In this document: positions 1 through 7,045 of the stretch, in pieces
Position numbering within the stretch: the stretch's first letter is position 1
How the letters are laid out: each line of letters starts with the position of its first letter
Assembly (NCBI GenBank): GCA_021846485.1
Contig: JAJZWW010000023.1
Coordinates: forward strand, 1 to 16,655
DNA from: Actinomycetes bacterium
GTDB lineage: Bacteria; Actinomycetota; Acidimicrobiia; Acidimicrobiales; Palsa-688
Reading direction: 5' to 3'
Length of the DNA stretch: 16,655 nt
Program-made: the position numbers and the translations under genes
Notes under the pieces: model-generated
Told to the model about the DNA's origin: nothing
Database searches by the model: none
What the model saw: only the letters and a program-made list of their open reading frames with translations

Positions 1-159
1 GGGATCGGCAGCGGCCGCGGAACGTACCCAGATCCAGGCCACACCGCAGGCGACGAGGCCCGCTGAGGCCGCCGCCAGGAACGACAGCGGTACCGACGGA
101 GGCGGCACCGCCCCGGGCACCCCCGGCGGCCGGCCGCTCCAGGAGCCCGGGGACCTCAT
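1..159 (-). CDS. Membrane protein, N-terminal fragment (runs off the left edge)
   Basis: The 53 visible codons start at an ATG at 159-157 and stay open to the window edge, so the rest of the gene lies to the left. A Pro/Gly-rich N-terminus of about 20 residues contains a PPPSVPL stretch. It is followed by one clear hydrophobic segment, roughly residues 25-46 (LSFLAAASAGLVACGVAWIW), which looks like a first transmembrane helix rather than a cleaved signal because no clear cleavage site follows. A GAGG-like ribosome site sits just before the ATG. The start lies 13 bases after the stop of the acyl-carrier-like gene, so the two are probably co-transcribed with the FNR-1 flavoprotein. I do not recognise the family with confidence, and a multi-pass membrane protein is only a guess from the fragment. 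Confidence 0.6.
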   Translation of the reverse strand, partial: MRSPGSWSGRPPGVPGAVPPPSVPLSFLAAASAGLVACGVAWIWVRSAAAADP

Positions 160-172
160 CGCCTCGGACCCG

Positions 173-478
173 TCACCACTGCTCATCGTCGTCCCTGTCA
201 CCCGCGCGGGTGAGCAGCGCCGCCATGGCGTCCGCCGCCTCGGCGGCGGTCATCTGGGGGCCGAGGTCGGACGGGTCCAGCTCGGGCCCCACGGTCCGCT
301 CGGCCAGCTCCTCGCGCACCGCGTCCCACAGGGCGCCGAAGTCGTCTGCGCCGACCCCGAGGTCTGACAACACAGCGTCCTCGGTGATCTCGTCCTCGTC
401 GCTGAGCAGTGCGCACAGCAATACCGAGATCGTTTCGGCGTCTGCGGTCCTACCGTGCTGGTGGGTCTCGGCGGGCAT
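173..478 (-). CDS. Small acyl-carrier-like protein without the usual serine
   Basis: This is a 101-residue acidic protein. Residues about 30-92 read like an acyl carrier domain: an acidic first helix ending in ITEDAVLSDLGVG, then ADDFGALWDAVREEL as the second helix, and a final MTAAEAADAMAALL helix. In true carriers the second helix opens with the Asp-Ser-Leu motif that takes phosphopantetheine. Here that point reads GADDFG, with no serine, so the protein probably does not carry a 4'-phosphopantetheine arm. The ATG directly abuts the TGA of the upstream flavoprotein gene (TGAATG), which implies translational coupling and a shared role. The fold is inferred by eye. It could instead be an unrelated small helical protein. 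No enzymatic role can be assigned. Confidence 0.6.
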   Translation of the reverse strand: MPAETHQHGRTADAETISVLLCALLSDEDEITEDAVLSDLGVGADDFGALWDAVREELAERTVGPELDPSDLGPQMTAAEAADAMAALLTRAGDRDDDEQW

Positions 479-1261
479 TCAGTCGTACTTTTCCGTCCAG
501 ATGGCCTCGGACCTGACGCCGAGGTCGACCAGGTGCGCGGCGACCGACTCGACCATGGCCGGAGGCCCACAGAGGTAGGCGGCGCCAGGGTGGTTCCCTC
601 CCAGGCTCTCCGACAGCACGGCCTTGTCTACTCGCCGGTGGTAGTGGGCGCGGGGTTCGTCCAGGTCACGGGTCGTGCAGTGGACGACCCGCAGCCAAGA
701 ATGGGAGGACGCCAGACCTGCGAGCTCGTCGCGGTAGAAGGCGTGGGAGTAGGTGATAGCCGAGCAGACCAGCACGACCGGGTCACCCCGACCCCGGTGG
801 GCGGCATGGCGGACCATCGACATGAGCAGCACCATCCCGCTCCCGGCGCCGACCAGGAGCACCGGCCCGTCATTACGGCCGTCCCAAGTAAAGCGGCCAT
901 AGGGGCCTCGTACAGAGAGTCGCTCGCCGACACGAAGGCCGGTCAGAAGTGGAGAGAGCAGGCCTCCAGGCACCTCGCGGATGCCTAGGTCGACCACCGA
1001 GGGGTCCGGTAACGGCGAGGAGCCAACCGAGTAGGCACGCTGCACCGGCCTGGGCCGTCCCGGCACCGCCAAGCGCACGTTGTAGTACTGGCCGGGGAGA
1101 AAATCAGTCGCGGCGTCGAGCCGGAGCCGCAAGGTGACGGCATCGGGTGTTTCGTCGATCACCGCCGTCACCGTCGCCTCCTGCCAGACCGGAGCGACCC
1201 CGTCTCGGGAGGACCGTACGCGTCTCGCCCGTTCGCCGATCGCCACGCTGGAGTACTCCAT
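479..1261 (-). CDS. FAD/NAD(P)-binding ferredoxin-reductase-like flavoprotein (FNR-1)
   Basis: This 260-residue protein has the two-domain layout of the ferredoxin-NADP reductase superfamily. Residues about 25-125 form the FAD barrel, with PGQYY near 56-60, the flavin motif RAYS at 75-78 and RGPYGRF near 118-124. Residues about 132-260 form the NAD(P) domain, with GAGSG at 138-142 and CGPPAMV at 231-237. There is no plant-type 2Fe-2S domain, so it should pass electrons between NAD(P)H and a separate partner. The loop after GAGSG reads MVLL rather than the usual proline-containing form. It heads a leftward unit with the carrier-like and membrane proteins, and a promoter lies immediately upstream. 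A paralogue of nearly the same length lies at 14075-14863. The true redox partner is unknown. Confidence 0.88.
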   Translation of the reverse strand: MEYSSVAIGERARRVRSSRDGVAPVWQEATVTAVIDETPDAVTLRLRLDAATDFLPGQYYNVRLAVPGRPRPVQRAYSVGSSPLPDPSVVDLGIREVPGGLLSPLLTGLRVGERLSVRGPYGRFTWDGRNDGPVLLVGAGSGMVLLMSMVRHAAHRGRGDPVVLVCSAITYSHAFYRDELAGLASSHSWLRVVHCTTRDLDEPRAHYHRRVDKAVLSESLGGNHPGAAYLCGPPAMVESVAAHLVDLGVRSEAIWTEKYD

Positions 1262-1269
1262 GCCATCAG

Positions 1270-1298
1270 TGTATATCTAGTACCGCACAGAGTTTCAA
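1270..1298 (-). promoter_or_regulatory. Sigma70-like promoter of FNR-1, near-leaderless
   Basis: Read on the minus strand, TTGAAA (1298-1293) and TATACA (1275-1270) are separated by exactly 17 bases, a near-consensus housekeeping promoter. The -10 box ends only 8 bases before the ATG at 1261, so transcription should begin at or very near the start codon and give a leaderless message. The -35 box overlaps the stop codon of cbiD, so FNR-1 can be expressed independently of cbiD. The rare tetramer CTAG lies in the spacer next to the -10 box. Confidence 0.6.
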
Positions 1299-2440
1299 GA
1301 CCCACTGCCCGGCGCATGGCCGCGGATGGTGCCCGTCGGCCCGGCACGCCAGAGAGCGGCCGATCCTTCGTAGTCAACGAGCACGACCTCGAGCTCGAAG
1401 CTCGATCCCGCATGCACAAGGCACGCGGCACGGGCACGCTCGCACAACAGGGCCAGTGGTGTGAGACACCCATGAGCCATGCAGGCGTCGAAGAAGTGCC
1501 GGGCCGTTGCCGTCTCGGTCGCTGCTCTCACGACCGCCTGGGGTGCTCCGGCCTCGACCGCCAACGCTCCAAGGAGCCCTGTGTCGACCTCGGAGCGGTG
1601 GAAGTGGGTCATCATCACGCCCGCGGCGAGCTTGGCCAGCTTGCCAGCCATCCCGACGAAGACGACGTTGCGCATCTCGGCGCGCGCCGCTCGCCGCAGG
1701 GCGATCCCGGTGAAGTCGCCCACCTCGATCAGGCACACCGGATCGAGCTCCGGGTAGAACCGGGCGGCAGCCGCCTCCGACCGAGCTCCGGTTGCCAGGA
1801 CGACGGTCTGTTCACCCTGGGCTGCGGCCACGTCGATCTGCTGGACCACCGACGCCCGGTAGGAGGCGGTGGAAAAGGGACGGACGATGCCGGAGGTCCC
1901 GAGGATGGAGATGCCTCCCATGATGCCGAGACGGCTGTTGGTGGTCTCCAGGGCCATCGTCTCTCCGTCGGGGACCGAGAAGGTGACGTCGACCGGCTCG
2001 GTGCCGACCTCGGCGAGTGCGGCCATGATCATGCGTCTCGGTACCGGGTTGATCGCCGGTGCACCCACCGCCAGACCGAGACCGGGCTTGGTGATGGTCC
2101 CGATCCCCTCGCCGGCATGAAAGACAGGCGCGCCGGCGGCTCCCCCAGCACGCACCTCGGCGGTCATGCGTGCGCCGTCGGTACAGTCCGGGTCGTCACC
2201 GGCGTCTTTCACGACCACGGCCCGGCCGTCGCTGTCCCATTCGACGGGGAAACTCACCCGCCGGCCTGAGGGCAAGGCCACCTCTGTCACCTCGGGGCGC
2301 CGGCCAGTGACGAGCGCGAGGTAGGCGGCCTTGGCGGCTGCCGACGCGCAGGTCCCGGTGGTCCACCCAGTCCGCAGACCCCTTCGGGCAGCGACGATGG
2401 GGCTGAGGTCGGCTTCCTCGGGTTCGACGGGGCCGCTCAT
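1295..2440 (-). CDS. cbiD: Cobalt-precorrin-5B (C1)-methyltransferase CbiD
   Basis: CbiD uses S-adenosylmethionine to methylate C-1 of the corrin ring in the anaerobic branch of cobalamin synthesis. The hallmark TGTCASAAAKAA stretch lies near residues 29-40 of the 381-residue form. Further family blocks follow, such as GIGTITKPGLGL, NPVPRRMI, NSRLGIMGGISILGTSGIVR and GMAGKLAKLAAGVMMTHFHR. The start is uncertain. An ATG at 2440 gives a usual family length, while an in-frame ATG at 2515 adds 25 residues; neither has a strong ribosome site. The frame is open much further upstream, but that part is the shadow of the genes on the other strand. No other cobalamin gene is visible here, so this is a detached pathway member. 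The divergent spacer on its 5' side is too short for a cobalamin riboswitch, and I see none. Confidence 0.93.
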   Translation of the reverse strand: MSGPVEPEEADLSPIVAARRGLRTGWTTGTCASAAAKAAYLALVTGRRPEVTEVALPSGRRVSFPVEWDSDGRAVVVKDAGDDPDCTDGARMTAEVRAGGAAGAPVFHAGEGIGTITKPGLGLAVGAPAINPVPRRMIMAALAEVGTEPVDVTFSVPDGETMALETTNSRLGIMGGISILGTSGIVRPFSTASYRASVVQQIDVAAAQGEQTVVLATGARSEAAAARFYPELDPVCLIEVGDFTGIALRRAARAEMRNVVFVGMAGKLAKLAAGVMMTHFHRSEVDTGLLGALAVEAGAPQAVVRAATETATARHFFDACMAHGCLTPLALLCERARAACLVHAGSSFELEVVLVDYEGSAALWRAGPTGTIRGHAPGSGS

Positions 2441-2540
2441 GGCACCGCGCGAGAGCACAGGCGGCAACCAGGTGAAAGGCTGCTGCTCGAAACGCTCTCG
2501 GGTCGATGGACCCATGGCGCAGGCCGGGCTTCCACACAGC

Positions 2541-2580
2541 GTCGCATCCTGATAAGTTCTAGCTGATAACAGAACAACGA
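2541..2580. promoter_or_regulatory. Divergent AT-rich promoter/operator region between cbiD and the DUF2249 gene
   Basis: This AT-rich island in a high-GC region lies between two divergent genes. It holds an inverted repeat GTTCT (2556-2560), 10 bases, AGAAC (2571-2575), a direct repeat TGATAA (2550-2555 and 2564-2569, 14 bases apart) and one CTAG (2559-2562). On the minus strand TTGTTC and TATCAG are 17 bases apart, a plausible cbiD promoter. On the plus strand GATAAC (2565-2570) is a possible -10 box for DUF2249. The overlap of repeats and promoters suggests a regulator site. The regulator is unknown; a redox-sensing repressor is a guess from the neighbouring genes. Confidence 0.4.
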
Positions 2581-2620
2581 GGCCATCCGGGTACGGTCGG
2601 GGCCGAGGAGGGAGAAGGCG

Positions 2621-2842
2621 ATGGCGACTGTTGACGCCCGTCCGATCATCGCGTCGGGCGACGAACCGTTCGAGACGATCATGGCCGCGGCGAGCGCCCT
2701 TGACGACGGTGAGGAGCTGGTGGTCCTGGCTCCCTTCGAGCCGGTACCCCTCGAAGGGGTGCTTTCTTCGCAAGGCTTCTCCTACGAAGTTGAAGACCTC
2801 GGCAGTGGCGATTGGCGCGTTACCTTCCGGCGGCCGTCGTGA
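2621..2842 (+). CDS. DUF2249 domain protein
   Basis: This 73-residue protein is essentially one DUF2249 domain. The opening VDARPI, the helix GDEPFETIMAAASAL, the core EELVVLAPFEPVPLEGVL (about 32-49) and the ending GDWRVTF match the family pattern. The fold resembles small TusA/SirA-like proteins, and members often sit beside Fe-S assembly, hemerythrin or nitric-oxide-response genes; the biochemical role is not established. The ATG follows a good purine-rich ribosome site (GGAGGGAGAAGGCG). The gene opens a rightward run, and its stop overlaps the next start by the 4 bases GTGA. I am confident of the family and not of the function. Confidence 0.85.
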   Translation: MATVDARPIIASGDEPFETIMAAASALDDGEELVVLAPFEPVPLEGVLSSQGFSYEVEDLGSGDWRVTFRRPS

Positions 2843-3225
2843 CCAGTGAAGTGCCTGACGGCACGACTGGCCCCAGTGCCCCGGCGGGCGTGGCGGCCTG
2901 GTTGCATCTCTCTGCGGCCGACGTGCTCGACGCGGCCTGGGATGCCCTACGAGACGTCTATGACCCCGAGCTCTACGTTGATGTCGTGTCGCTCGGGCTC
3001 GTCTACGACGTTCGGGTCGAAGGCGACAGCCTCGTCGTCGACATGACGATGACGACGCCTGGCTGCCCGGCATCCGAGGTGCTCCCCGAGATGGCCCGTG
3101 CCGCCATCGCCGAAGCCGTCGATGGCACCGTCGGCGTTGAGGTACGGGTCGTGTGGGACCCGCCGTGGAGTCCGGCCATGATCGACGAGGACGCGGCACG
3201 CGCCCTGGGTTTCCGGGCTCAATGA
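2839..3225 (+). CDS. MIP18/DUF59 metal-sulfur cluster assembly factor
   Basis: This 128-residue protein carries the MIP18 (DUF59) domain used in Fe-S cluster assembly or carriage (SufT and PaaD types). Residues about 27-60 hold the helix and the signature DPELYVDVVSLGLVYDV. TTPGCP at about 72-77 holds the conserved cysteine (C76), and VWDPPWSPAMI at about 105-115 is the usual C-terminal signature. I chose the GTG at 2839 because it overlaps the DUF2249 stop as GTGA; a TTG at 2812 would add nine residues encoded by the end of DUF2249 and looks unlikely. The stop overlaps the next ATG (ATGA). Adjacency to DUF2249 suggests a joint role in building or repairing Fe-S proteins. No suf or isc genes are visible here. 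Confidence 0.9.
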   Translation: MTSEVPDGTTGPSAPAGVAAWLHLSAADVLDAAWDALRDVYDPELYVDVVSLGLVYDVRVEGDSLVVDMTMTTPGCPASEVLPEMARAAIAEAVDGTVGVEVRVVWDPPWSPAMIDEDAARALGFRAQ

Positions 3226-3611
3226 CTCCGGCGGCGACAGAAGCAGTCGTGGAGGTGGTCCGGGTGTACGAGGACCCCGGTCGACGTTCGGGCGAGCACC
3301 GGCTGCTCGTCGACCGGCTTTGGCCCCGGGGCGTGCAGAAGGCAGCTCTGGACTTCGACGAGTGGGCCAAAGATGCGGCTCCGAGTACCGGGCTTCGCCG
3401 GTGGTACGGACATGATCCTGTGCGTTTCTCCGAGTTCGCCCGCCGTTACCGGGAGGAACTGGACCGCGAGCCGGGCGCGTCGGCCATCGAGCAGTTGCGA
3501 GGGCTTACCCGTGGTCGAGGTCGCCTGGTGCTGTTGACCGCCACCCGGGACGTCGAGCACTCCGGGGCAGCGGTCCTGCGCGACGTTCTCGTAGCCGGCA
3601 GAGGGAAGTAG
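3222..3611 (+). CDS. DUF488 family protein (YeaO-like)
   Basis: This 129-residue protein has the DUF488 signature: HRLLVDRLWPRGV near residues 26-38, DEWAKDAAPSTGLRRWYGHDP near 47-67, and FARRYREEL. LVLLTATRDVEHSGAAVL near the end matches the terminal strand and helix of the family. The function of this family is not established, although members are often grouped with stress or DNA-related genes. The ATG at 3222 overlaps the MIP18 stop by ATGA; an upstream in-frame start at 3153 lies wholly inside the MIP18 gene and was rejected. The glycosylase gene begins 3 bases after its stop, so the two are probably translated from one message. Confidence 0.85.
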   Translation: MTPAATEAVVEVVRVYEDPGRRSGEHRLLVDRLWPRGVQKAALDFDEWAKDAAPSTGLRRWYGHDPVRFSEFARRYREELDREPGASAIEQLRGLTRGRGRLVLLTATRDVEHSGAAVLRDVLVAGRGK

Positions 3612-3614
3612 GCC

Positions 3615-4652
3615 GTGGGGTCCGTCCGCTTCGCGATCGAGGTTCGCACACCGTTTCGCCTGGACTTGACCGTCTGGGCACTGCGACGTCGGGCTCACAA
3701 CACCATCGACGCGTGGGACGGCGCGACCTATACGAGGACGCTCGTCGTTGATGGAACCCCGGTGCAGGTTGTCGTCGGTCAAGACGACACGGGCGACCTC
3801 GACCGAACTCGCCTTTGCGTCGAGCTGCGACGGCGTGGCGACGCGTCGAGCGAGGTTGGCGTCGCTGAGGTCCGCCACACCATCGAACAGATGCTGGGGC
3901 TTCACGTTGATCTTGCTGGCTTCTACGAGCTGGCGGCCTCCGACGAGCGCCTCGCTGGGCTGGCCCGGCGCTTCATGGGCGTGCGGCCGCCGCGCTTTGC
4001 GAGCGTCTTCGAGGCGTTCGTGAACGCGGTCGCCTGCCAGCAGCTTTCTCTCACCGTCGGCATCCACCTCCTCGACCGCCTGGCCGCCGCGTACGGACCC
4101 GAGGTCACGCTCCATGGCGCCACGCCGGGCTTTCCAACCCCTGAACGCCTCGCCGCAGCCGAGCCGTCGCAACTCCGCCGCCTCGGGTTCAGCGTGGCGA
4201 AAGCTCGGACCATTCTCCTCCTGGCCCGCCAAGTGGCCTCGGGGGCCCTCGACCTCGATGGGTTGGCACTGGCCAGTGCCGAGCAGGCCACCGCCACCCT
4301 TATCGAGTTGCCCGGGATCGGCCGCTGGAGTGCCGAATACGTGCTGCTGCGGGGCCTCGGGCGGCTCGGAGTGCTGCCCGGCGACGACGTCGGCGCCCGC
4401 AACAACCTGCGCCGACACTTCCGGCTGCCGGCGCACGCCGGCTACGACGAGATCGCCGCCCTGGCGAAGGGATGGTGGCCCTACGGGGGCATGGTCTACT
4501 TCCATCTCCTCCTCGACGGGCTGGCCCGAGCTGGCGAGCTGCGGTCCGCCGCGCCATCACCACCGGCGGCTGGTTCGGACACAGTGTCGACTCGGTCTCC
4601 TGCCTGGCGCTCTTCCGGCAGTACCGGGAGTGACGCGGGGGACGTGGCATGA
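3615..4652 (+). CDS. alkA: DNA-3-methyladenine glycosylase II, AlkA type
   Basis: This 345-residue base-excision enzyme should remove alkylated purines from DNA. Residues about 1-115 form the N-terminal AlkA-type domain. The HhH-GPD domain follows, with the helix FEAFVNAVACQQLS near 133-146, the hairpin LPGIGRW near 232-238 and the catalytic aspartate region PGDD (D257/D258), matching the PDD segment of AlkA. It lacks the C-terminal Fe-S cysteines of the Nth/MutY class. The GTG start lies 3 bases after the DUF488 stop. The last 30 or so residues are a Ser/Pro/Ala-rich tail unlikely to be part of the fold, and the stop overlaps the metE ATG (ATGA). Linkage to Fe-S and methionine genes is unusual for a repair enzyme. 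Confidence 0.88.
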   Translation: MGSVRFAIEVRTPFRLDLTVWALRRRAHNTIDAWDGATYTRTLVVDGTPVQVVVGQDDTGDLDRTRLCVELRRRGDASSEVGVAEVRHTIEQMLGLHVDLAGFYELAASDERLAGLARRFMGVRPPRFASVFEAFVNAVACQQLSLTVGIHLLDRLAAAYGPEVTLHGATPGFPTPERLAAAEPSQLRRLGFSVAKARTILLLARQVASGALDLDGLALASAEQATATLIELPGIGRWSAEYVLLRGLGRLGVLPGDDVGARNNLRRHFRLPAHAGYDEIAALAKGWWPYGGMVYFHLLLDGLARAGELRSAAPSPPAAGSDTVSTRSPAWRSSGSTGSDAGDVA

Positions 4653-7045
4653 AGACCGCCGTGCATGGCATGCCCCGTGTCGGCCGGCATCGGGAGCTCA
4701 AGTGGGCACTCGAGAGCCACTGGGCCGGAGGTGCCGCCGAGGGGGCGCTCTTGGAAGTGGCAGCCGGCATCCGCCGCGCCAACTGGCAGACCCTGGCCGC
4801 AGCAGAGGTCGGCTTCGTGCCGTCGAACGACTTCTCGCTCTATGACCACGTGCTCGATGCTGCGCTTGCTGTCGGTGCCGTTCCGGCCCGCTTCAGGACG
4901 CTCCGAGCGCCGGACGGCCTGGAGCGGTACTTCGCCATGGCCCGTGGGGCGGAGCACGAGGGACTGGCGGTCACGCCCCTCGAGCTCACCAAGTGGTTCG
5001 ACACCAACTACCACCAGCTGGTACCCGAGATCGGCCCCGACTCCACATTTTCCCCGGACGCCTCCAAGGCGCTCGGCGAGTTCGCAGAGGCCACGGCTCT
5101 CGGCATCGAGACCACCCCGGTGCTCCTCGGGCCGCTCACCTTCCTGCTGCGGAGCAGGACGACGGTGCTCGGGTTCTCCTCCCTCACCACCCTCGATCAG
5201 CTCGTCGATGTCTACCTCGAACTGCTCGCTGCGCTGGCGGCGGGCGGCGCCCGGTGGGTCCGCCTCGACGAGCCGGCCCTGGTCGAGGATCGGAGCCCTA
5301 CCGAGCTCGACGCGCTGGTGCGCGTGTACCGGCGACTCGGCGAGGCCTCGTCGCGCCCGCGCCTTGCCGTTTCCACCTACTTCGGCCACGTCGGCGATGC
5401 CATGGAGACTCTGGCGAATCTGCCGGTCGAGGGAATCGGCCTCGACTTGTGCCGGGGACCGGAGAACCTCGCCCTCCTGGAGCGCGTCGGGGGCATCGGG
5501 GAGCGCGTGCTCTTCGCTGGCGTGGTCGACGGCCGCAACGTGTGGGTGAACGACCTCGAAACCTCCCTCGAGCTGCTCGAGCGCGCCGGTTCCCATGCCG
5601 CCGAGGTCGTGGCGTCCACCTCCTGCTCGCTGCTGCACGTGCCGGTGAGCCTCGCGGCCGAGACCCACCTCGATCCCGAGGTCCGGCCGTGGCTGGCCTT
5701 CGCTGAAGAGAAAGTCAGGGAACTGGCCATCCTTGCCGATGGTGCAGAACACGGCCGAGAGCGCATTGCTGGCGAGCTCGAGGTCAACCAAGAGGTCCAA
5801 GGCGCACGCCGCTCGTCAAGGCGGACGCATGACCCTGCCGTCCGACGGGCAATGGCCGCGGCTCCCACCGACCCCCGCAGGTCTGCTTCGCCGGGTGAGC
5901 GGGCCGCCGCACAGGCTGCCCACCTCGGTCTGCCTGTCCTGCCGACCACGACCATTGGCTCGTTCCCCCAGACCCCAGCGCTCCGGGCCGTTCGGGCATC
6001 GTGGCGGAAGGGCAAGACGACCGAAGAGGAGTACCGCCAAGCGCTGAGAGCCGAGATCGACCACGTGGTCGCCCTCCAAGAAGACCTTGGCCTCGACGTG
6101 CTGGTCCACGGCGAGCCCGAGCGCGACGACATGGTCCGCTACTTCGCCGCCTCTCTTCCCGGGTTCGTGCTGCCCGAAGCCGGATGGGTCCAGTCCTACG
6201 GCTCTCGCTGCGTGCGCCCGCCGGTCCTGTTCGGCGATGTTGCCCGCCCAGCGCCGCTCACGTTGGAGTGGACCGGCTACGCGGCCACCCGTACGACCAA
6301 ACCGATGAAGGCCATGCTGACCGGGCCAGTCACCATGCTCTTGTGGTCCTTCGTCCGAGATGACCTCGCTCGAGGTGACGTGGCGGCCCAGCTCGGTCTG
6401 GCGCTCGCCGGGGAGGTCGCCGACCTCCAGCGCACGGGTATCGCAGTGGTCCAGATCGACGAGCCCGCACTGCGGGAAGGCCTGCCGCTGCGCCGAGGTG
6501 AGCGCGCCGAGTACCTGGCGTGGGCGACTCGAGCCTTTCGCCTGTCCAGTTCGGTCGCTGCCTCGTCCACTCAGGTGCATACCCACATGTGCTACGCCGA
6601 GCTGGCCGACGTCGTGGACGTGCTCGCCGACCTCGACGTCGACGTCGCCTCTTTCGAGGCGGCACGCTCGGCCATGACGCTCCTCGGCGCGCTCGGCGAC
6701 GCCACCTACCAAGGCGGTGTCGGCCCTGGCGTGTATGACGTGCACTCACCACAGGTGCCCACCCCCGACGACGTCGCTTCGCTGCTGCGCCGGGCCGCCC
6801 AAGCCGTCGGAGCTGGTCGCATTTGGGTGAACCCCGACTGCGGGCTCAAGACCCGCGGTTACGCCGAGGCCACCGAGGCGCTCGCCAACATGGTGGCAGC
6901 TGCTCGCCAGCTGCGCGCCGAATTGACCACCGACGCGCGGAGCGAAGGGCCGACGGAACGCCACGCCCAGGGGTCACCCGACGGCGTGGACGTGGAGCCA
7001 GTCGAGGGTCGCGGGCGGGAGACAGGGGGAGCGGGCCGTGGCTGA
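4649..7045 (+). CDS. metE: Cobalamin-independent methionine synthase MetE
   Basis: MetE transfers a methyl group from methyltetrahydropteroyl-glutamate to homocysteine without cobalamin. This 798-residue protein has both halves. The N-terminal barrel begins with MPRVGRHRELKWALESHW and SNDFSLYDHVLD. The C-terminal catalytic barrel starts near residue 430 with LPTTTIGSFPQT. The zinc ligands are visible as H646 and C648 (THMC), E670 and C731 (PDCGLKTR), each offset by five from the numbering I recall for E. coli. About 38 residues beyond the usual end form a Gly/Arg/Glu-rich tail that overlaps the gltD start by 8 bases. The ATG overlaps the glycosylase stop (ATGA). I see no cobalamin or SAM riboswitch nearby. 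Confidence 0.96.
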   Translation: MKTAVHGMPRVGRHRELKWALESHWAGGAAEGALLEVAAGIRRANWQTLAAAEVGFVPSNDFSLYDHVLDAALAVGAVPARFRTLRAPDGLERYFAMARGAEHEGLAVTPLELTKWFDTNYHQLVPEIGPDSTFSPDASKALGEFAEATALGIETTPVLLGPLTFLLRSRTTVLGFSSLTTLDQLVDVYLELLAALAAGGARWVRLDEPALVEDRSPTELDALVRVYRRLGEASSRPRLAVSTYFGHVGDAMETLANLPVEGIGLDLCRGPENLALLERVGGIGERVLFAGVVDGRNVWVNDLETSLELLERAGSHAAEVVASTSCSLLHVPVSLAAETHLDPEVRPWLAFAEEKVRELAILADGAEHGRERIAGELEVNQEVQGARRSSRRTHDPAVRRAMAAAPTDPRRSASPGERAAAQAAHLGLPVLPTTTIGSFPQTPALRAVRASWRKGKTTEEEYRQALRAEIDHVVALQEDLGLDVLVHGEPERDDMVRYFAASLPGFVLPEAGWVQSYGSRCVRPPVLFGDVARPAPLTLEWTGYAATRTTKPMKAMLTGPVTMLLWSFVRDDLARGDVAAQLGLALAGEVADLQRTGIAVVQIDEPALREGLPLRRGERAEYLAWATRAFRLSSSVAASSTQVHTHMCYAELADVVDVLADLDVDVASFEAARSAMTLLGALGDATYQGGVGPGVYDVHSPQVPTPDDVASLLRRAAQAVGAGRIWVNPDCGLKTRGYAEATEALANMVAAARQLRAELTTDARSEGPTERHAQGSPDGVDVEPVEGRGRETGGAGRG

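Noticed and set aside
2441..2620. Cobalamin riboswitch before cbiD or metE
   Set aside because: The spacer is too short for the element and I see no B12-box-like segment; metE has no leader at all because it overlaps alkA.
2516..3370. Upstream extension of the cbiD frame
   Set aside because: The added sequence runs opposite the DUF2249 and MIP18 genes, is Arg/Pro-rich, and crosses the promoter spacer. Normal CbiD length is reached from 2440 or 2515.
3219..5800. Long minus-strand frames (428 and 434 codons) opposite alkA and metE
   Set aside because: They mirror well-supported plus-strand genes, lack domain motifs and have no ribosome sites in suitable positions.
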